Shown here: positions 9,923 to 20,820 of the stretch, one piece after another
How the letters are laid out: every line of letters starts with the position of its first letter
Position numbering within the stretch: position 1 is the first letter of the stretch
DNA from: Ophiocordyceps camponoti-saundersi (nom. inval.)
Taxonomy: Eukaryota > Ascomycota > Sordariomycetes > Hypocreales > Ophiocordycipitaceae
Direction: 5' to 3'
DNA length: 40,950 bases
Assembly: GCA_003339415.1 (NCBI GenBank)
Contig: PDHQ01000005.1
Span: forward strand, 148,437-189,386
Translations under genes and position numbers: made by a program
The notes under the pieces: generated by a model
Told to the model about the DNA's origin: nothing
Database searches by the model: none
Seen by the model: only the letters and a program-made list of their open reading frames with translations

Positions 9923-10448
9923 TTACTTTGTCGTCGTAAAGTCCGTCTCTGTGGCAGGGTTATAGCCGCCGTCATGAGCCTTTTCGCATGTGCATGCTCC
10001 TATATCGTCGGGTTAGTCACTTACTCTCTCCGTTGAGTACGGCAACGACAACGGGAATTGAAGTCAAAGTGCGCATGTATGCAAGTAAATAGCTAGACAG
10101 CACAACTAACCTGCTGGGCGAGCGCCACAGTCGCACGTCGAGCCACTGGGCTTAATGTTCTCCGTCGCGGCGCGGTCGCACGTGCACTCGCCAGCGGGAC
10201 GAGCTCGACACGAGCACCGGGGCCCTTGGACAGTGTTCTCCTGAGCGGCTTTGGCGCAAGTGCAGTGGAGGGCAGACTGCTTGCCGCAGGAGCAGGTGGC
10301 TTGTTGGGCTGAAGAATTTCTGGCCATCAGCTTTCTTCACTGGCTCTCCCACACATGGAAGCTGTTGTTGGACGGTCGTATCAGACTTACCGCAGGCACA
10401 TTCCTGGGCACCGCCCTTACCACAGCAGGTTGAAGACTTGGAGACCAT
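9923..10448 (-). CDS. Small cysteine-rich protein with three CxCG...CTC repeats, probably metal-binding
   Basis: Splicing three exons (10448-10391, 10308-10111, 9999-9923) gives 110 residues with 16 cysteines, all in CC or CxC pairs. After a short head (STCCG, ECAC), a unit of 26-27 residues repeats three times: TCSCGKQSALHCTCAKA, RCSCRARPAGECTCDRA and TCDCGARPAGACTCEKA. The tail ends in ETDFTTTK. Introns of 82 and 111 bases have good donors (GTAAGT, GTTAGT) and acceptors (CAG, TAG). I recall similar 'hypothetical' proteins as widespread in Pezizomycotina. The CxC spacing resembles metallothioneins and other thiolate metal-binding proteins, so binding of copper or zinc is a reasonable inference but unproven. 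There is no signal peptide, so a cytosolic location is expected. None of the three exons is conspicuous alone. A palindromic element lies about 330 bases upstream. Confidence 0.8.
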
Positions 10449-12236
10449 GATTGAATTCTGGAAGTGAAATTACTCTTCGATAGATTGAAGTTTTCTTAAA
10501 TGAAAAGCAGTGTGGGATTCGTTGCGGATCAGACAACAAGTGCTGCTTGATGCTTCTGTCTTTAATAGTTGGGCCTTCTCCCAGGTTCGGGCGTTGCTTA
10601 CGAGGTCCTTGTCTGTGATTGGCTCAGGGGTACCGAGATCTGGCCACTCAGAGATCGTGTATTACCAAGCAGAAGCATGGATGCCCCACGAAACCACGAC
10701 AGGGAAGGGATTAGATCAGCTCGTCCGTTGCTTTAGTAACTCCACCCCGTGGGAAGAAGCGGAACCGGCTAGGACCGTTCCGTGGGGAACGGGTCGCGAC
10801 GTCATCAGGATCTCTTGTGACGGATGTTGGTGAGCAAGCAGGGTTGGTAGGTAGGTGTCTATGTAGGTATGTATGTATGCCATGCATAGCCGTAGGGCCT
10901 TGGGCTCCGTGTCTCGCCTAAGGCACGAGCCTGCCTAGGATCTACGGGCACATACATATATGGATCCATATGCTTGAGAGAGCTCTTTTACCTTGCGAAC
11001 AAGAGCAATGCTGATTGCTCTCTCTCTCTATATATATATACAATTTACACACATGTAAGGACTGCTTGGCGCCCTGCATATCAAGGTCTGCATCGTCGGC
11101 GAAGCTCGGCCAAGGCCTCGCGATCGAGGGCTATCTAACCTGTTCTCGATATCGTTTGCCTCGTATCGTCCGCGTCTTGGCAGTTATCGGCAGTAACCCT
11201 ATCCAAGAGCTTGTCGTGTCTCTGCGCTTAACGTTTAAACATACGATTACACATATCCGTACATACATACATATGTACAGACAGACATACTAGAGCCAGA
11301 GGTGTATAAGCATTCTGTGCATCTTCACAGATCTTTGCAAATATGCTCTCATCTTTTAGCCCAAGCAATATTTCTGAATCATTCCTATGCTGCAGCCCTT
11401 TTGTGTTCCACTTGCACAAGCACTTAAGCAAGACCTGCATAAGTTTACAGAGAAGAGGAGAGAGGGAGAGCAGTGTTCCCCCCCCCAATCCCGTTGAAGA
11501 ATGAAGCATCATATATTCGTCCATATATGCCTTGTATCTCAAGGCTAGTCGTTTACTGCATGTATGTATTTACCTTGATATAGGTAGTTGACGATGTTGC
11601 TGAAGATGCAGCTCGAGAAAACCAGTCAATTCCAACATCCCCTCCCCTGCCTCCTCTCACAGCCCAGACAATCCAGACTGTGCATGTCTCTGCCGACAAC
11701 CAACATGACGCCCACAACTATCCGTACATGGACACACATATAAAGCTGAGCAGGATGAATGCAACGGTCGTCTTACGGCATCAAATAAAGAAAGACAGCG
11801 TTACATCTTCAACAGCAACCCGGATTCCAGCCTCGTCTCATATGACACCACCAGCCGAACAAAGGCCTGAGCTCAAGTTACAACGAAAGGGAGAGGCGGC
11901 AAAATGAGGTTAAATAAACCTCCGTGTCTAAAAAAAATCCCCAATCAATCGTCTCCACCCCGAATCCCGGCAAATCGTTGCTTTTTTTTTTTTTCCCTTC
12001 TTCTTCCCTCTTTTTTCTTCATCCAATGGCACGCAAAAGCGCCCTCCTTTTGGCCGGCGTAAACCCTTGCTCGAATTGGAATACCCTTGTCAAACCCCAT
12101 CAAAGCCATGTCATCCCGCAATTTATTAAAGAGGGCCCCCAAACCCCTCCCCCATGTTCGGTTTCCCGCGTCATGGGTTAAGGCATCGGCCGTATCCCAC
12201 ATTGGAGAATCGCAACAAAACCCCAAAAAAAAAATC
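10449..12236. other. Intergenic region, no gene seen
   Basis: No product or RNA is recognised. It contains GTAT/GGTA microsatellite around 10845-10880, a CT/TA tract at 11019-11040, a C run near 11480, and a T run near 11981-11994. A CCAAT box occurs at about 12023, a little over 200 bases before the next start codon. Confidence 0.55.
10775..10792. promoter_or_regulatory. Perfect inverted repeat CCGTTCC-GTGG-GGAACGG
   Basis: Two seven-base arms flank a four-base spacer about 330 bases upstream of the Cys-rich gene. Related half-sites (CCGTGGGAAG, GGAACCGG) lie just before it. The form suits a dimeric zinc-cluster regulator site, but no regulator is identified. Confidence 0.35.
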
Positions 12237-13978
12237 ATGGCCGAGGCACAGCGACGTGAATATCAGAAAGCCATCGACGGGCAGGGCAAGAAAGATGGCG
12301 TAGAGTGCGCCCCTATAGAGTTGTAAACATTCGACATCTGTTTTTAGAGAGGAGGAGGAGGCGGGGAGAGAGGAGTTTTGGCCTTGAGCTTCGGCTGACT
12401 CGTCACAGACATCAGCTGTCACAATACGACTCGGCCATTGAGCGCAGGCTTCGTCTCAAGATCGATCTCTGCGTCATTCCCACCGTTTCACTGCTCTATC
12501 TATTCTGTTTCATCGATCGGGCCAATCTGGGTGAGTGATTGCGTTTCTGTCCATCCAATCTACATAGACGTTACAGGGGAGACTGAGGATACATACCTAC
12601 AAACAGGCAATGCCAAAATCGCCGGCTTAGACGCCGACCTCGGCATGAAGGGGCTCGACTACAACAGCGTCGTCTCCATCTTCTACATCTCTTACATCCT
12701 TCTCGAAATCCCCTGCAGCATCCTCTGCAAATGGATCGGTCCCGGCTGGTTCCTACCCTTGGCCACCGTCTTGTTCGGCGTCGCCTCGGTAGGCACCGCC
12801 TTCGTGACCAACATCCCCCAGCTCATGGCCGTACGCTTCACCCTCGGCATCTTTGAGACGGGCGTGATGCCGGGAATCGCCTATTACCTCTCGCGCTGGT
12901 ACCGTCGCGCCGAGCTCGCGTTCCGTCTCTCGCTGTACATTGTCATGGTGAGTACATATGGCTTTCTGCCCCATCTGGATACGCGGCCATGTCCTTTGTG
13001 TCTGGCTCGGCTAAGCGTCCTGTCGAGGCACCCATCGCAGGTGCCTTTGGCGGCCTCCTCGCGTCTGCCATCCTGTCATTGGAGAGCTTCGCCAGCCTGC
13101 GAAGCTGGCGCATGATATTCGCAATCGAGGGCATCGTCACCATCACCCTCGGCATCATCGCCCTGTTCACCCTCACTGACCGACCCGATACGGCTCGTTG
13201 GTTGACGGCCGAGGAGAAGCGTCTGGCCGCGGCGCGCATCAAGTCGGAGCGCGTGACTGCCACCGTCGTCCTCGACAAGATGGACAAGGTCAAGCTCATC
13301 CGTGGCTTGTCCTGTCCCGTAACGCTATGCACCTCATTCGTCTTCTTCCTCAACAACGTCACCGTACAGGGCCTGGCCTTCTTCGCCCCTACCATCGTCA
13401 AGACCATCTACAGTGGCAGGTCGCTGGTCCAGCAGCAGCTGTACACGGTCCCTCCCTACGTCGTCGGCGCATTCTTCACCCTCTTGTTCCCCTATGTGAG
13501 CTGGCGTCTGGACAGGCGTCTGATATTCATCATCCTCTCTGCGCCGCTCGTCATCGTCGGCTACTGCTTGTTCCTCGGCTCTGGTGATCACACGGTTCGT
13601 TACGCGGCCACCTTCCTCGTGGCTTCGTCCGCCTTCGCCCTCGGTCCCCTGACCAACGCCCACGTGTCGGTCAACGTGGTGAGCGACACGGCCCGGAGCG
13701 CCGCCATCGGCATGAACGTCATGATGGGCAACGTTGGCGGCTTGGTCAGCTCCTGGTCGTTTCTGCCCTTTGACGCGCCGGATTACCATATAGGAAACGG
13801 CCTGAACCTGGCTACGGCCAGCACCATACTCCTGATTGCCACCGCCATGCTGTACTGGCAGACTCGGGACAATGAAAGACGACGATGCCGCGATCCGGAG
13901 ACCGAGCTGGAAGGCTTGACCCGGCAGCAGATTGAGGACCTGGACTGGAAGCACCCCGACTTTCGCTGGAAGACTTGA
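12237..13978 (+). CDS. MFS permease of the anion:cation symporter family (Tna1/Dal5 type)
   Basis: Four exons (12237-12322, 12409-12530, 12607-12947, 13028-13978) give 499 residues. The first helix has the family signature LLYLFCFIDRANLGNAKIAGL. LDWKHPDFRW at the C-terminus and RSAAIGMNVMMGNVGGLVSSWSF (shortened here: MNVMMGNVGG) are typical of fungal nicotinate-transporter-like proteins. About twelve membrane helices are expected in the plasma membrane. The family moves carboxylate anions with protons: nicotinate (Tna1), allantoate (Dal5), biotin, pantothenate. The exact substrate cannot be told. Intron joins rebuild ANL-GNAK and LYIVM-APIAGAFGGLL exactly. The first exon is inferred: ATG at 12237 in AAAATCATGG, donor GTAAAC, CTGAC branch site, acceptor CACAG, with phase matching. 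No ATG exists in the second exon upstream of the helix, which supports an upstream start. The D-amino-acid oxidase gene follows 340 bases downstream in the same direction. Confidence 0.88.
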
Positions 13979-14318
13979 AGCTGGCTTGCTCACGAAGGAG
14001 GATGCGTTTAAGCTGTAGAGAGCAGTAACACGTACATATTACTTCCGAAAGGGAGGCGTCTGAACATATGGTTTGATAGTAATTATTGGCTGGAAAAAAA
14101 TGACTGACTGAGTTGCACATGTATGTACGAATACTTGATGATTCCAGTGTAAGTGACGCCACCTTCGTCACATCTGCCGTGTCGGAGCTCCGAGCGGGGT
14201 TGCCGGGCTCCGAGCGGGAGGTTCGTGACGGCGAGTATTTAAAGCTGCCCTATAATTCGGTCCTCGACATGACATTATCCCTGTATCATTCCTCTGTTAC
14301 TTCAGTGTTCCAATCATC
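13979..14318. other. Intergenic promoter region of the D-amino-acid oxidase gene
   Basis: No gene is seen. A repeated GGAGCTCCGAGCGGG-like segment occurs at about 14185-14220 (CTCCGAGCGGG twice). A TATA-like element and CT-rich leader precede the next ATG. Confidence 0.5.
14236..14243 (+). promoter_or_regulatory. TATA-like element TATTTAAA upstream of D-amino-acid oxidase
   Basis: TATTTAAA lies 75-83 bases before the start codon at 14319, a plausible core-promoter distance in fungi. Two copies of CTCCGAGCGGG lie just upstream and might be activator sites. Confidence 0.4.
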
Positions 14319-15549
14319 ATGGCATCACCAACCGTAGTCATCATCGGGTGAGCAAGACGGCACATCTCGACTCTTCTAGGCCGATGATAACAATCCTTCA
14401 GGGCCGGTGTCATTGGACTATCGTGTGCCGTTCATCTACAGACCAGACTAGCCGAAGAAGACTCTCTCAGGAACCACAAGCTGGTGATGATCGCTCGCGA
14501 ATGGCCTTCACTCCCTGTTCCCGGCGCATCGACAGCCTCAGTCAACTACGCCTCCATGTGGGCTGGGGCTCATGTCAGACCCGTTCCCGCCACCACGCCT
14601 CAGCTACAGCGGGAGGCAAGGTGGCTGAAACATACGACGACGGAGTTTGAACGCAAGATCAAAGCCGAGCCCTATTGCGGAATCACGCAGACCGGCGGCA
14701 TCGAGTACATCGAGAGCCCGTCCCCAGCCTACATGGAGCAAGACGCGCATGGCTTCGAGGAGGATTCAGGCCTACGAGGCTATCGCCAGATGGATGACAG
14801 TGAGCTTCCCCGAGGTGTGGCGCTGGGATTCCGGTACGAAACATTCTGCATCAACCCTCCACTCTACTGCGAGCACCTGCTGCGGCAGTTCCTCCTCGGG
14901 GGAGGAAGGGCGGTGCGAAAGGATCTCGGCAGCGAGTGGCAGCCGTTTGCCGAACAGCAGCATGTCGTGCTCGTGATCAACGCGAGCGGCGTTGGCTTCG
15001 GTGACGTCAGAAGCTTCCCAACCAGAGGTTAAGACCAAACCTTGACAGCTTTCCATGCAACTTTCTCGGCGTCATTGTCCCGAGGCTGACGTGCAAGGAC
15101 CAAAAACGGCAGGCCAAACTGTGCTCACGAATCTCGCGATAACCGACACGGTGACCCGACAGCATAAAGACGGCAGCAAGAGTTTCCTGGTCCCACGGTC
15201 CTTTTGCGGCGGGACGGTAGTAGGCGGGACGACGGAGGCTCGAGACTGGCGTGATGGCGTCGACGCTACGACGAGAGATGGCCTGCTGGCTTCGGGTCTC
15301 GCCATCGGATGCCTCGATGGCGGTGAAGGATGTGGGAAGGCAGTCGTCGAGGTCGTCGCTGACATCGTCGGCCGTAGACCCACGCGCGAGGGCGGCATGA
15401 GAATCGAAGTGGAAGAGAGGAACGACTCGGAGCGCGTGATACATGCCTACGGTGCTGGCGGACGAGGCTTCGAGATGAGTTGGGGCGTGGCTCAGGAGGT
15501 GACGCAACTTGCGATTCCGTTGCTGCTTTCAACCTTGATTTCGACCTGA
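14319..15549 (+). CDS. D-amino-acid oxidase (FAD-dependent)
   Basis: Exons 14319-14347, 14402-15027 and 15113-15549 give 363 residues, the normal length. The enzyme oxidises D-amino acids to keto acids with release of ammonia and hydrogen peroxide. The FAD Rossmann motif VIIGAGVIGLS is at 6-16 and is split by the first intron, so the ATG lies in a 29-base exon. Further family signatures are YASMWAGAHVRP, VINASGVGFGD, GGTVVGGT, DIVGRRPTREGGMRIE and HAYGAGGRGFEMSWGVA. R315 in GGMRIE is the expected carboxylate-binding arginine. Introns are 54 and 85 bases. The second uses donor GTTAAG and restores TRG-QTVLTN. The C-terminus ends in LIST, not a peroxisomal SKL-type signal, which most fungal homologues carry. 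Either targeting differs or the final residues are modelled wrongly. It lies between two transporter genes on the same strand. Confidence 0.9.
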
Positions 15550-15841
15550 GGGATGTCTCGTGCTGCGATGGGTGGGAATAGCTTAGATATAGAGGTTCGA
15601 TGAATGACTTGATCGAGGGAGAATGATTGGTTGGTAAAAACTTGCGTAGTCTTTCTGTAAGGAGACACGAATCCTTCCGGCTGCAGGGGAAAGCGGGGAG
15701 AGAGGATCAGGCAAGGGAGGACAAGGCTTTTGCGGGTCTGATGTTCGTACATATTGCATTGGGGGGGGGAGGGAAGCTCTTGAGCCTTTCAGGCACCGAT
15801 GATGGAGGTGGATGTGGAGGTGTTGGTGATGGCTATGATGA

Positions 15842-15877
<36 letters not shown>

Positions 15878-16484
15878 TGATGATGACAACTCGACGATTA
15901 GGTGTATACATGCATATAGACCCCGGTGGATATGCTTCCGTGCATAAGTAGGTAGGTAAATACCTAGATAGAGGTAGGCATGTGTCTGTAGGTATGCATG
16001 GTTGGTATATGCAGTTTATGTGCCGAATCAGGCCATCATCGAGCTCTCTCTCTCTCTACCTATCACGAGATGACGCGGGGAACTACAAGACAGCTGCAGC
16101 GGACATGTCTTCTCCCCCTACCTATCATCATCATCTACCTGCCTAGCTGTATGTATGTATGTATGTCGTCTCCGCATATTGCGACATCATCTGGTCATCT
16201 TCCCTCCCCGCTTCTGACAAGTCAAGTCAAGTCAAGAGGGAAGACGAAAAGCTTGACGACAGGCCATCGTCTCCATCCGAGTCTGTCTCCGTCTTATCTC
16301 GTCAAAGTCAGTTTCTCACATTGGAATCTACACATACAAAGGAAACATAGCAGAGTCCATCCCCTTTTCCCTTCCTTTCCCTTCCTTTCCCTTCTCCCCC
16401 CCCCCCCCCCCCTTGCCATCATCACCAACCCACCCCCCCGTCCGAAACATCAAGCCGAAAACACTCCCCAATCACAACCACACA
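15550..16484. other. Intergenic region with trinucleotide repeat; no gene
   Basis: Nothing coding is supported. It contains the GAC/GAT repeat, GTAGGTA-type tracts at about 15950-16000 and 16150-16166, a GTCAA repeat at 16218-16233, and a C run at about 16397-16412 in the leader of the next gene. Confidence 0.6.
15836..15888. repeat. (GAC)n/(GAT)n trinucleotide repeat
   Basis: About 17 tandem GAT/GAC triplets form a pure microsatellite, with GAC in the centre and GAT at both edges. It lies in the 3' flank of D-amino-acid oxidase and is not within a supported gene. Confidence 0.9.
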
Positions 16485-18531
16485 ATGAAGCAAGGCGAAA
16501 AGCTAGACCTCCAGACCGTCGAAGTCGCCCACGAAAGCGAAGTCAAAGCCCTCATAGACGAGATGGAGAAGCAGCTCGAAGCCAGCGGCGGCCTCAAGAC
16601 GGGCTTCTTCCACCTTTCGTTTGAGAATCCGCGACACTTCACCTGGCTTCTCGTCGCCTTCGCCAGCATGGGCGGCCTTCTTTCCGGTCTGGATCAGAGC
16701 CTGATCTCGGGCGCCAACCTCTACCTCCCCAAGGATCTCCATCTCTCGGATCGGGAGAACAGCCTGGTCAACTCGGGCATGCCTCTTGGTGCCGTTGGGG
16801 GCGCGTTGTTGCTTTCCCCTTCGAACGAGTACTGTGGTCGGAAGGGAGCTATCCTCATCTCCATTGCTCTCTACACCATCGGCGCCGCTCTCGAGGCCGG
16901 CTCTATTAACTTTGGCGAGCTTCATTTCCTTGTTCTTCTTCTTCTTCGTCTTCTTCTTTTCCCTCTGCTTCTTACTCTTCACCCCCATCTCTCTTCTTCC
17001 TCTCCCCCTTTCATCTCTCTTCTTCTTATACATATACACATCTAACTCTTGATACCTACTCTCAAGGCATGATCGTCGCCGCTCGCGTCATCCTAGGTCT
17101 GGGCGTAGGCCTCGAAGGCGGGACGGTCCCCGTCTACGTCGCCGAGACGGTCGAGCGTAGCATTCGAGGCAACCTGGTTTCACTGTATCAGTTCAACATT
17201 GCTCTGGGCGAGGTTCTCGGATACGCCGTCGCCGCCATGTTTCTCAAGCTTCCCGGAAATTGGCGCTTCATCCTGGGCTCGTCCCTTTTGTTCTCGACCG
17301 TCATGTTCATAGGGTAAGGGTCTGTTGGTTTTTAAATCCTGATTGGGTTCAAAAGGACGGGCTGAAACAACTGACTTGCTTCCTTCTTAAACCGCTTTTG
17401 AGGATGCTCTTCTTGCCCGAGAGTCCGAGATATCTCATGCACAAGGGCCGGAGACTGGACTCTTACAAGGTCTGGAAGCGCATTCGAGGCGTTTCCACGT
17501 CTGAGTCTCGGTTGGAGTATTTCCTCATGACGGCTACCGTCAGGGAGGAGGCTTTGGTAGGATCAGAGGCCAAGAATCGACGCTTCCCCTGGATGGACTT
17601 TTTCACGTACGTCGTCTCTCTCGCAGACGGACAACGATGACAAAAAAAAAGAAGCTGGATACTGACGAAAGAAAGCCTACAGCGTCCCTCGCGCCCGCAG
17701 AGCTCTCGTCTACGCCAACACCATGGTTCTCCTGGGCCAGCTGACGGGAATCAACGCCATCATGTATTACATGTCGGTACTGATGAACCAGATGGGCTTC
17801 GACGCCGAAAGAGCCAACTACATGTCCCTCGTCGGCGGCGGATCGCTTCTAGTCGGAACCATACCGGCCATCTTCCTCATGGAGAGGTTCGGCAGACGAT
17901 TCTGGGCCATTACCATGCTTCCGGGCTTCTTCTTCGGTCTCGTCTTGATCGGCATCTCGTATCAGATTCCGATGGAGACGCATACGATGGCGGTAGAGGC
18001 CTGTTACCTGACCGGGCTCGTCATCTACATGGCGTTTTTCGGCTCCTATGCCTGCCTGACATGGGGTGAGAAACAGTCTAGGGCCAAGCGAGTAGAAGAT
18101 GACGATGAGGAGAAAGAAACAAGATGAAGACTGACGCCCAATATTTTTTCTTTACAAAACAAGTGATTCCGTCCGAGGTGTATCCAACTTACCTCCGAAG
18201 CTACGGCATGACGACATCCGACGCCCTGATATTCTTCGCGTCGTTCATAGTAACGTACAACTTTACAGCGATGCAAAACGCGATGACGAGAACGGGTCTC
18301 ACGCTCGGCTTCTACGGCGGCATCGCCCTCCTCGGCCAAGTCTACCAGATAGTCTTCATGCCGGAGACGAAGAACAAGACGCTGGAGGAGATTGAGACGG
18401 TGCTGTCGAGGCCTACGAAAGACGTCGTCTGCGAGAACCTGGCGGGCGTCAAGGAGAACGTGAGGGATTTGCTGAGGGGGCGTTTTCGTAAGGTCTTGCT
18501 GCCGCCGAAGGAGAGGTCTGGCGAGCTTTGA
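16485..18531 (+). CDS. MFS sugar/myo-inositol transporter
   Basis: Five exons (16485-16914, 17067-17313, 17403-17606, 17683-18065, 18164-18531) give 543 residues. It belongs to the sugar porter family, a twelve-helix proton symporter of the plasma membrane. Signatures include GGLLSGLDQSLISGANLYLP in helix 1, GLGVGLEGGTVPVYVAE, FLPESPRYLMHKGR after helix 6, GQLTGINAIMYYMS in helix 7, MERFGRR, PSEVYPTYLRSYGM, and PETKNKTLEEIE at the end of helix 12. The closest match I recall is the fungal group annotated as myo-inositol transporters, but the substrate is inferred. The first intron (152 bases, pyrimidine-rich) appears to begin with GC: the join NFG-MIVAARV requires G|GCGAGC...CAAG. The other introns have GTAAGG, GTACGT and GTGAGA donors with CTGAC branch sites. 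An in-frame ATG at 16413 adds only leader-like sequence, so 16485 is preferred. Confidence 0.9.
16915..17066 (+). other. Probable GC-AG intron in the sugar transporter gene
   Basis: No GT donor gives the conserved NFGMIVAARV junction. The junction is exact if the intron starts GCGAGC and ends CTCAAG. The interior is extremely CT-rich and has a TCTAAC branch-like site about 20 bases before the acceptor. A GT donor 17 bases downstream (GTTCTT) would insert about five extra residues and is the main alternative. Confidence 0.6.
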
Positions 18532-19130
18532 GGTGGTGAGGCGCTTGGACGGGGGGGTTTGCTGTAACGCTCGACGGTAGTGTGTCTGTGTAGGTATGTA
18601 TGCCGGCTTCCGGTTTGAGTCTTGGACGGGGCAGAGAAGGGGGGAAGGGACTCTGCGGTGAGTTGAAGCTGAGGAGGTTCCCTGTTGTTGTGCCGGGTTC
18701 CTTTTTTTCGGATGATGGACGACTCGCATGTGTGTGTGTGTGTGTAAGTACATATGCAACCCATCTACGGGAGCATGTCTGTATGTATGTATGTATGCAT
18801 TCTGCAGGCATGTCAGACAGATGGAGGGCGGTCTAGAACACACATGCACACATAGATAGATCTGTACGTCTACAATATGGTGGTACACGCGGCATCTGGC
18901 TCTCGGCGGTAGAGACGCTGATGCCGTGTGTGTGATGCAGACGATTCCTCCCCATCATCATTCATCATCATCATCATCCATCCATCCATCCACACTCACA
19001 CATGTCCAACGCAAGTATCACGATCCCCCCCCCTACCATTCAGTACCCATAAACGAAACACAAGCACAAGCCGTGACAAGGACGAACGAGTTAAGCTACC
19101 GAGGTATAGCAGCCTCGGCAACAAAAAAAA

Positions 19131-19330
19131 AAGGGGGGGGGGGGGGGGGGGGCGGGGGGGAGGGGGGGGGGGGGGGGGGGGGGGGGGCGTGACNNNCCCC
19201 CCCCTTACTATGCAGAACCAGAAAGAGAAACACAGCCACAGGCGGGGAAGGGGAAGAGGGGGGGGGGAAGAGGGGGGGGGGGGGGGGGGCGGGGAAAAAA
19301 AAAAAAGGGGGGGGGGGGGGGGGGGGGGAT
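19131..19330. repeat. Poly-G blocks with a three-base N gap (19194-19196)
   Basis: Runs of G up to about 25 bases, broken by single C or A bases, flank an NNN at 19194-19196. The sequence after the gap begins with a C run, so G and C homopolymers face each other across it. This could be G-quadruplex-prone DNA, but base counts here should not be trusted. Confidence 0.85.
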
Positions 19331-19461
19331 GGTCTCACAACGGAAACGGGGGCTCACCCGCCCCAACCAAAGACGGAAAGGCCCGTGGAATATAGAAGGG
19401 AAACATGTGCTGCCTCTGGTGTGACAATTGACCGATACATGTATACATACATACAATCTCG

Positions 19462-19496
<35 letters not shown>

Positions 19497-19587
19497 GCTC
19501 TTTCGAAGCCGAAACCTACCTAGTCAGCCAGCAACTACTCCGGACCAGTTCCCATCGCCAAGGAGGAGGGGGGAAAGAAAGAAAGGA

Positions 19588-19612
19588 ATGGATGGATGGA
19601 TGGATGGATGGT
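19588..19612. repeat. (GATG)n microsatellite
   Basis: About six GATG repeats lie in intergenic DNA. Confidence 0.85.
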
Positions 19613-19886
19613 TCACAGGACCCTTGGCTATATACGCTTGTGTTTTCTTGTCCTCTCCACCCCCATGACGAGAAAAGCTACCCTACCTAGGTCAACGTCT
19701 GTGCCCTTAACCCCCATGTATTGGGCTGCCAACGACGGTGTCAGCAGTTTTAAACCCCCCAAAACACGAATGAAAAAAAAGAAAAGAAACAGGCACGGGC
19801 ACTTAGAAAGAAAGAAAGAAGAAAAAAAGGGGGGGGGTCACACGAGCCAAGGCAAAAATCCCCATCAACAGCATCTGCTCAACTAC

Positions 19887-19901
19887 TACGGATACTCCGT
19901 A
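19887..19901. repeat. Imperfect palindrome TACGGATACTCCGTA
   Basis: This is the exact reverse complement of the 15-mer at 9587-9601. A partial copy (GTACTCCGTAG) lies 20 bases further on. Confidence 0.6.
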
Positions 19902-20075
19902 CAGAGGAAACACCATGTCTGTACTCCGTAGATAGAGAAGAAGAAGAAGAGAAAAGGTGTGGCAACTAAAAAAGAAACCCTTGCCCGTTTCTCTTGTTTC
20001 TCCTTTAGTCGCGGCACAACGCGAGACAAACACAAGCCCGTGGCGGGAAAGGAGGCGTGACCCCGAATATTTTCC

Positions 20076-20106
<31 letters not shown>

Positions 20107-20820
20107 TTAAGGATTCACTTATAACCAAGTTTGTTACTCCCTATTTCTTTTTTCTTTCATGGCGTTGATTTGAATCAAGATTGAAGAAGGAAGAAAACAA
20201 GGTTTCGAGAGGAAAGCCATCTACGGATACGGATGCTCTAAACTCAAGTCAAGCCAAGCCAACTCAACTCAACCCCGACGGTCGTCCACCGCCTTTACAT
20301 GCTCCTCCTATACAGAAGAACAGAACATACATACCTCATTTGCAGCTATCAACAAACACAGCAAGCACCAGAGATTATTAATCCATCCTCTTCCTCATCC
20401 ATCTCTCTCTCCTCTCCAACGCCGTCTCTCATTATTCACCACCCTCTTCACCGCTAAATCGCGAAACCAAGACCCAGAGAAAAGATCCAAACGAACCCCC
20501 CTGTTCACATCCACACGCATTACCTGCATACATCATCACATACCTACGGCCGGGAATAATATAGAAAGAAAAAAAAAAAAGGCCGTTCGTCTCTCTTAGA
20601 CCGCTAGTTCGCCCGGTTGAAGTTTAATTGGACTGATCCGGCTCAGGGACGGGAAAGGAAGAGGGAAAAAAGAGGATCAAGGCGGTGTCAGAAACCTCGT
20701 TTGATCAATCTTCTACTTCTTCACCGTCTCTCTCCTCTCCTTCTTCATCTTCTCTTCTCTTCTTCAACCTCGTTTGACCTCCTCCTTCTCCTTCTTTTCC
20801 TTTCCCCCCACCCTTGTCCG

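Larger units (their letters stand above)
18532..20820. other. Low-complexity intergenic region with a sequence gap; no gene
   Basis: No gene is supported. It holds (GT)n near 18730, (GTAT)n at 18781-18797, (ATC)n at 18957-18979, long G runs, an N gap, (CT)n at 19457-19500 and 20080-20107, and (GATG)n at 19588-19612. The last 250 bases are the CT-rich leader of the next gene. Confidence 0.65.

Noticed and set aside
12305..12538. Separate small gene starting at a GTG
   Set aside because: It is the second exon of the MFS permease read in isolation. The real start is the ATG at 12237 joined by an 86-base intron.
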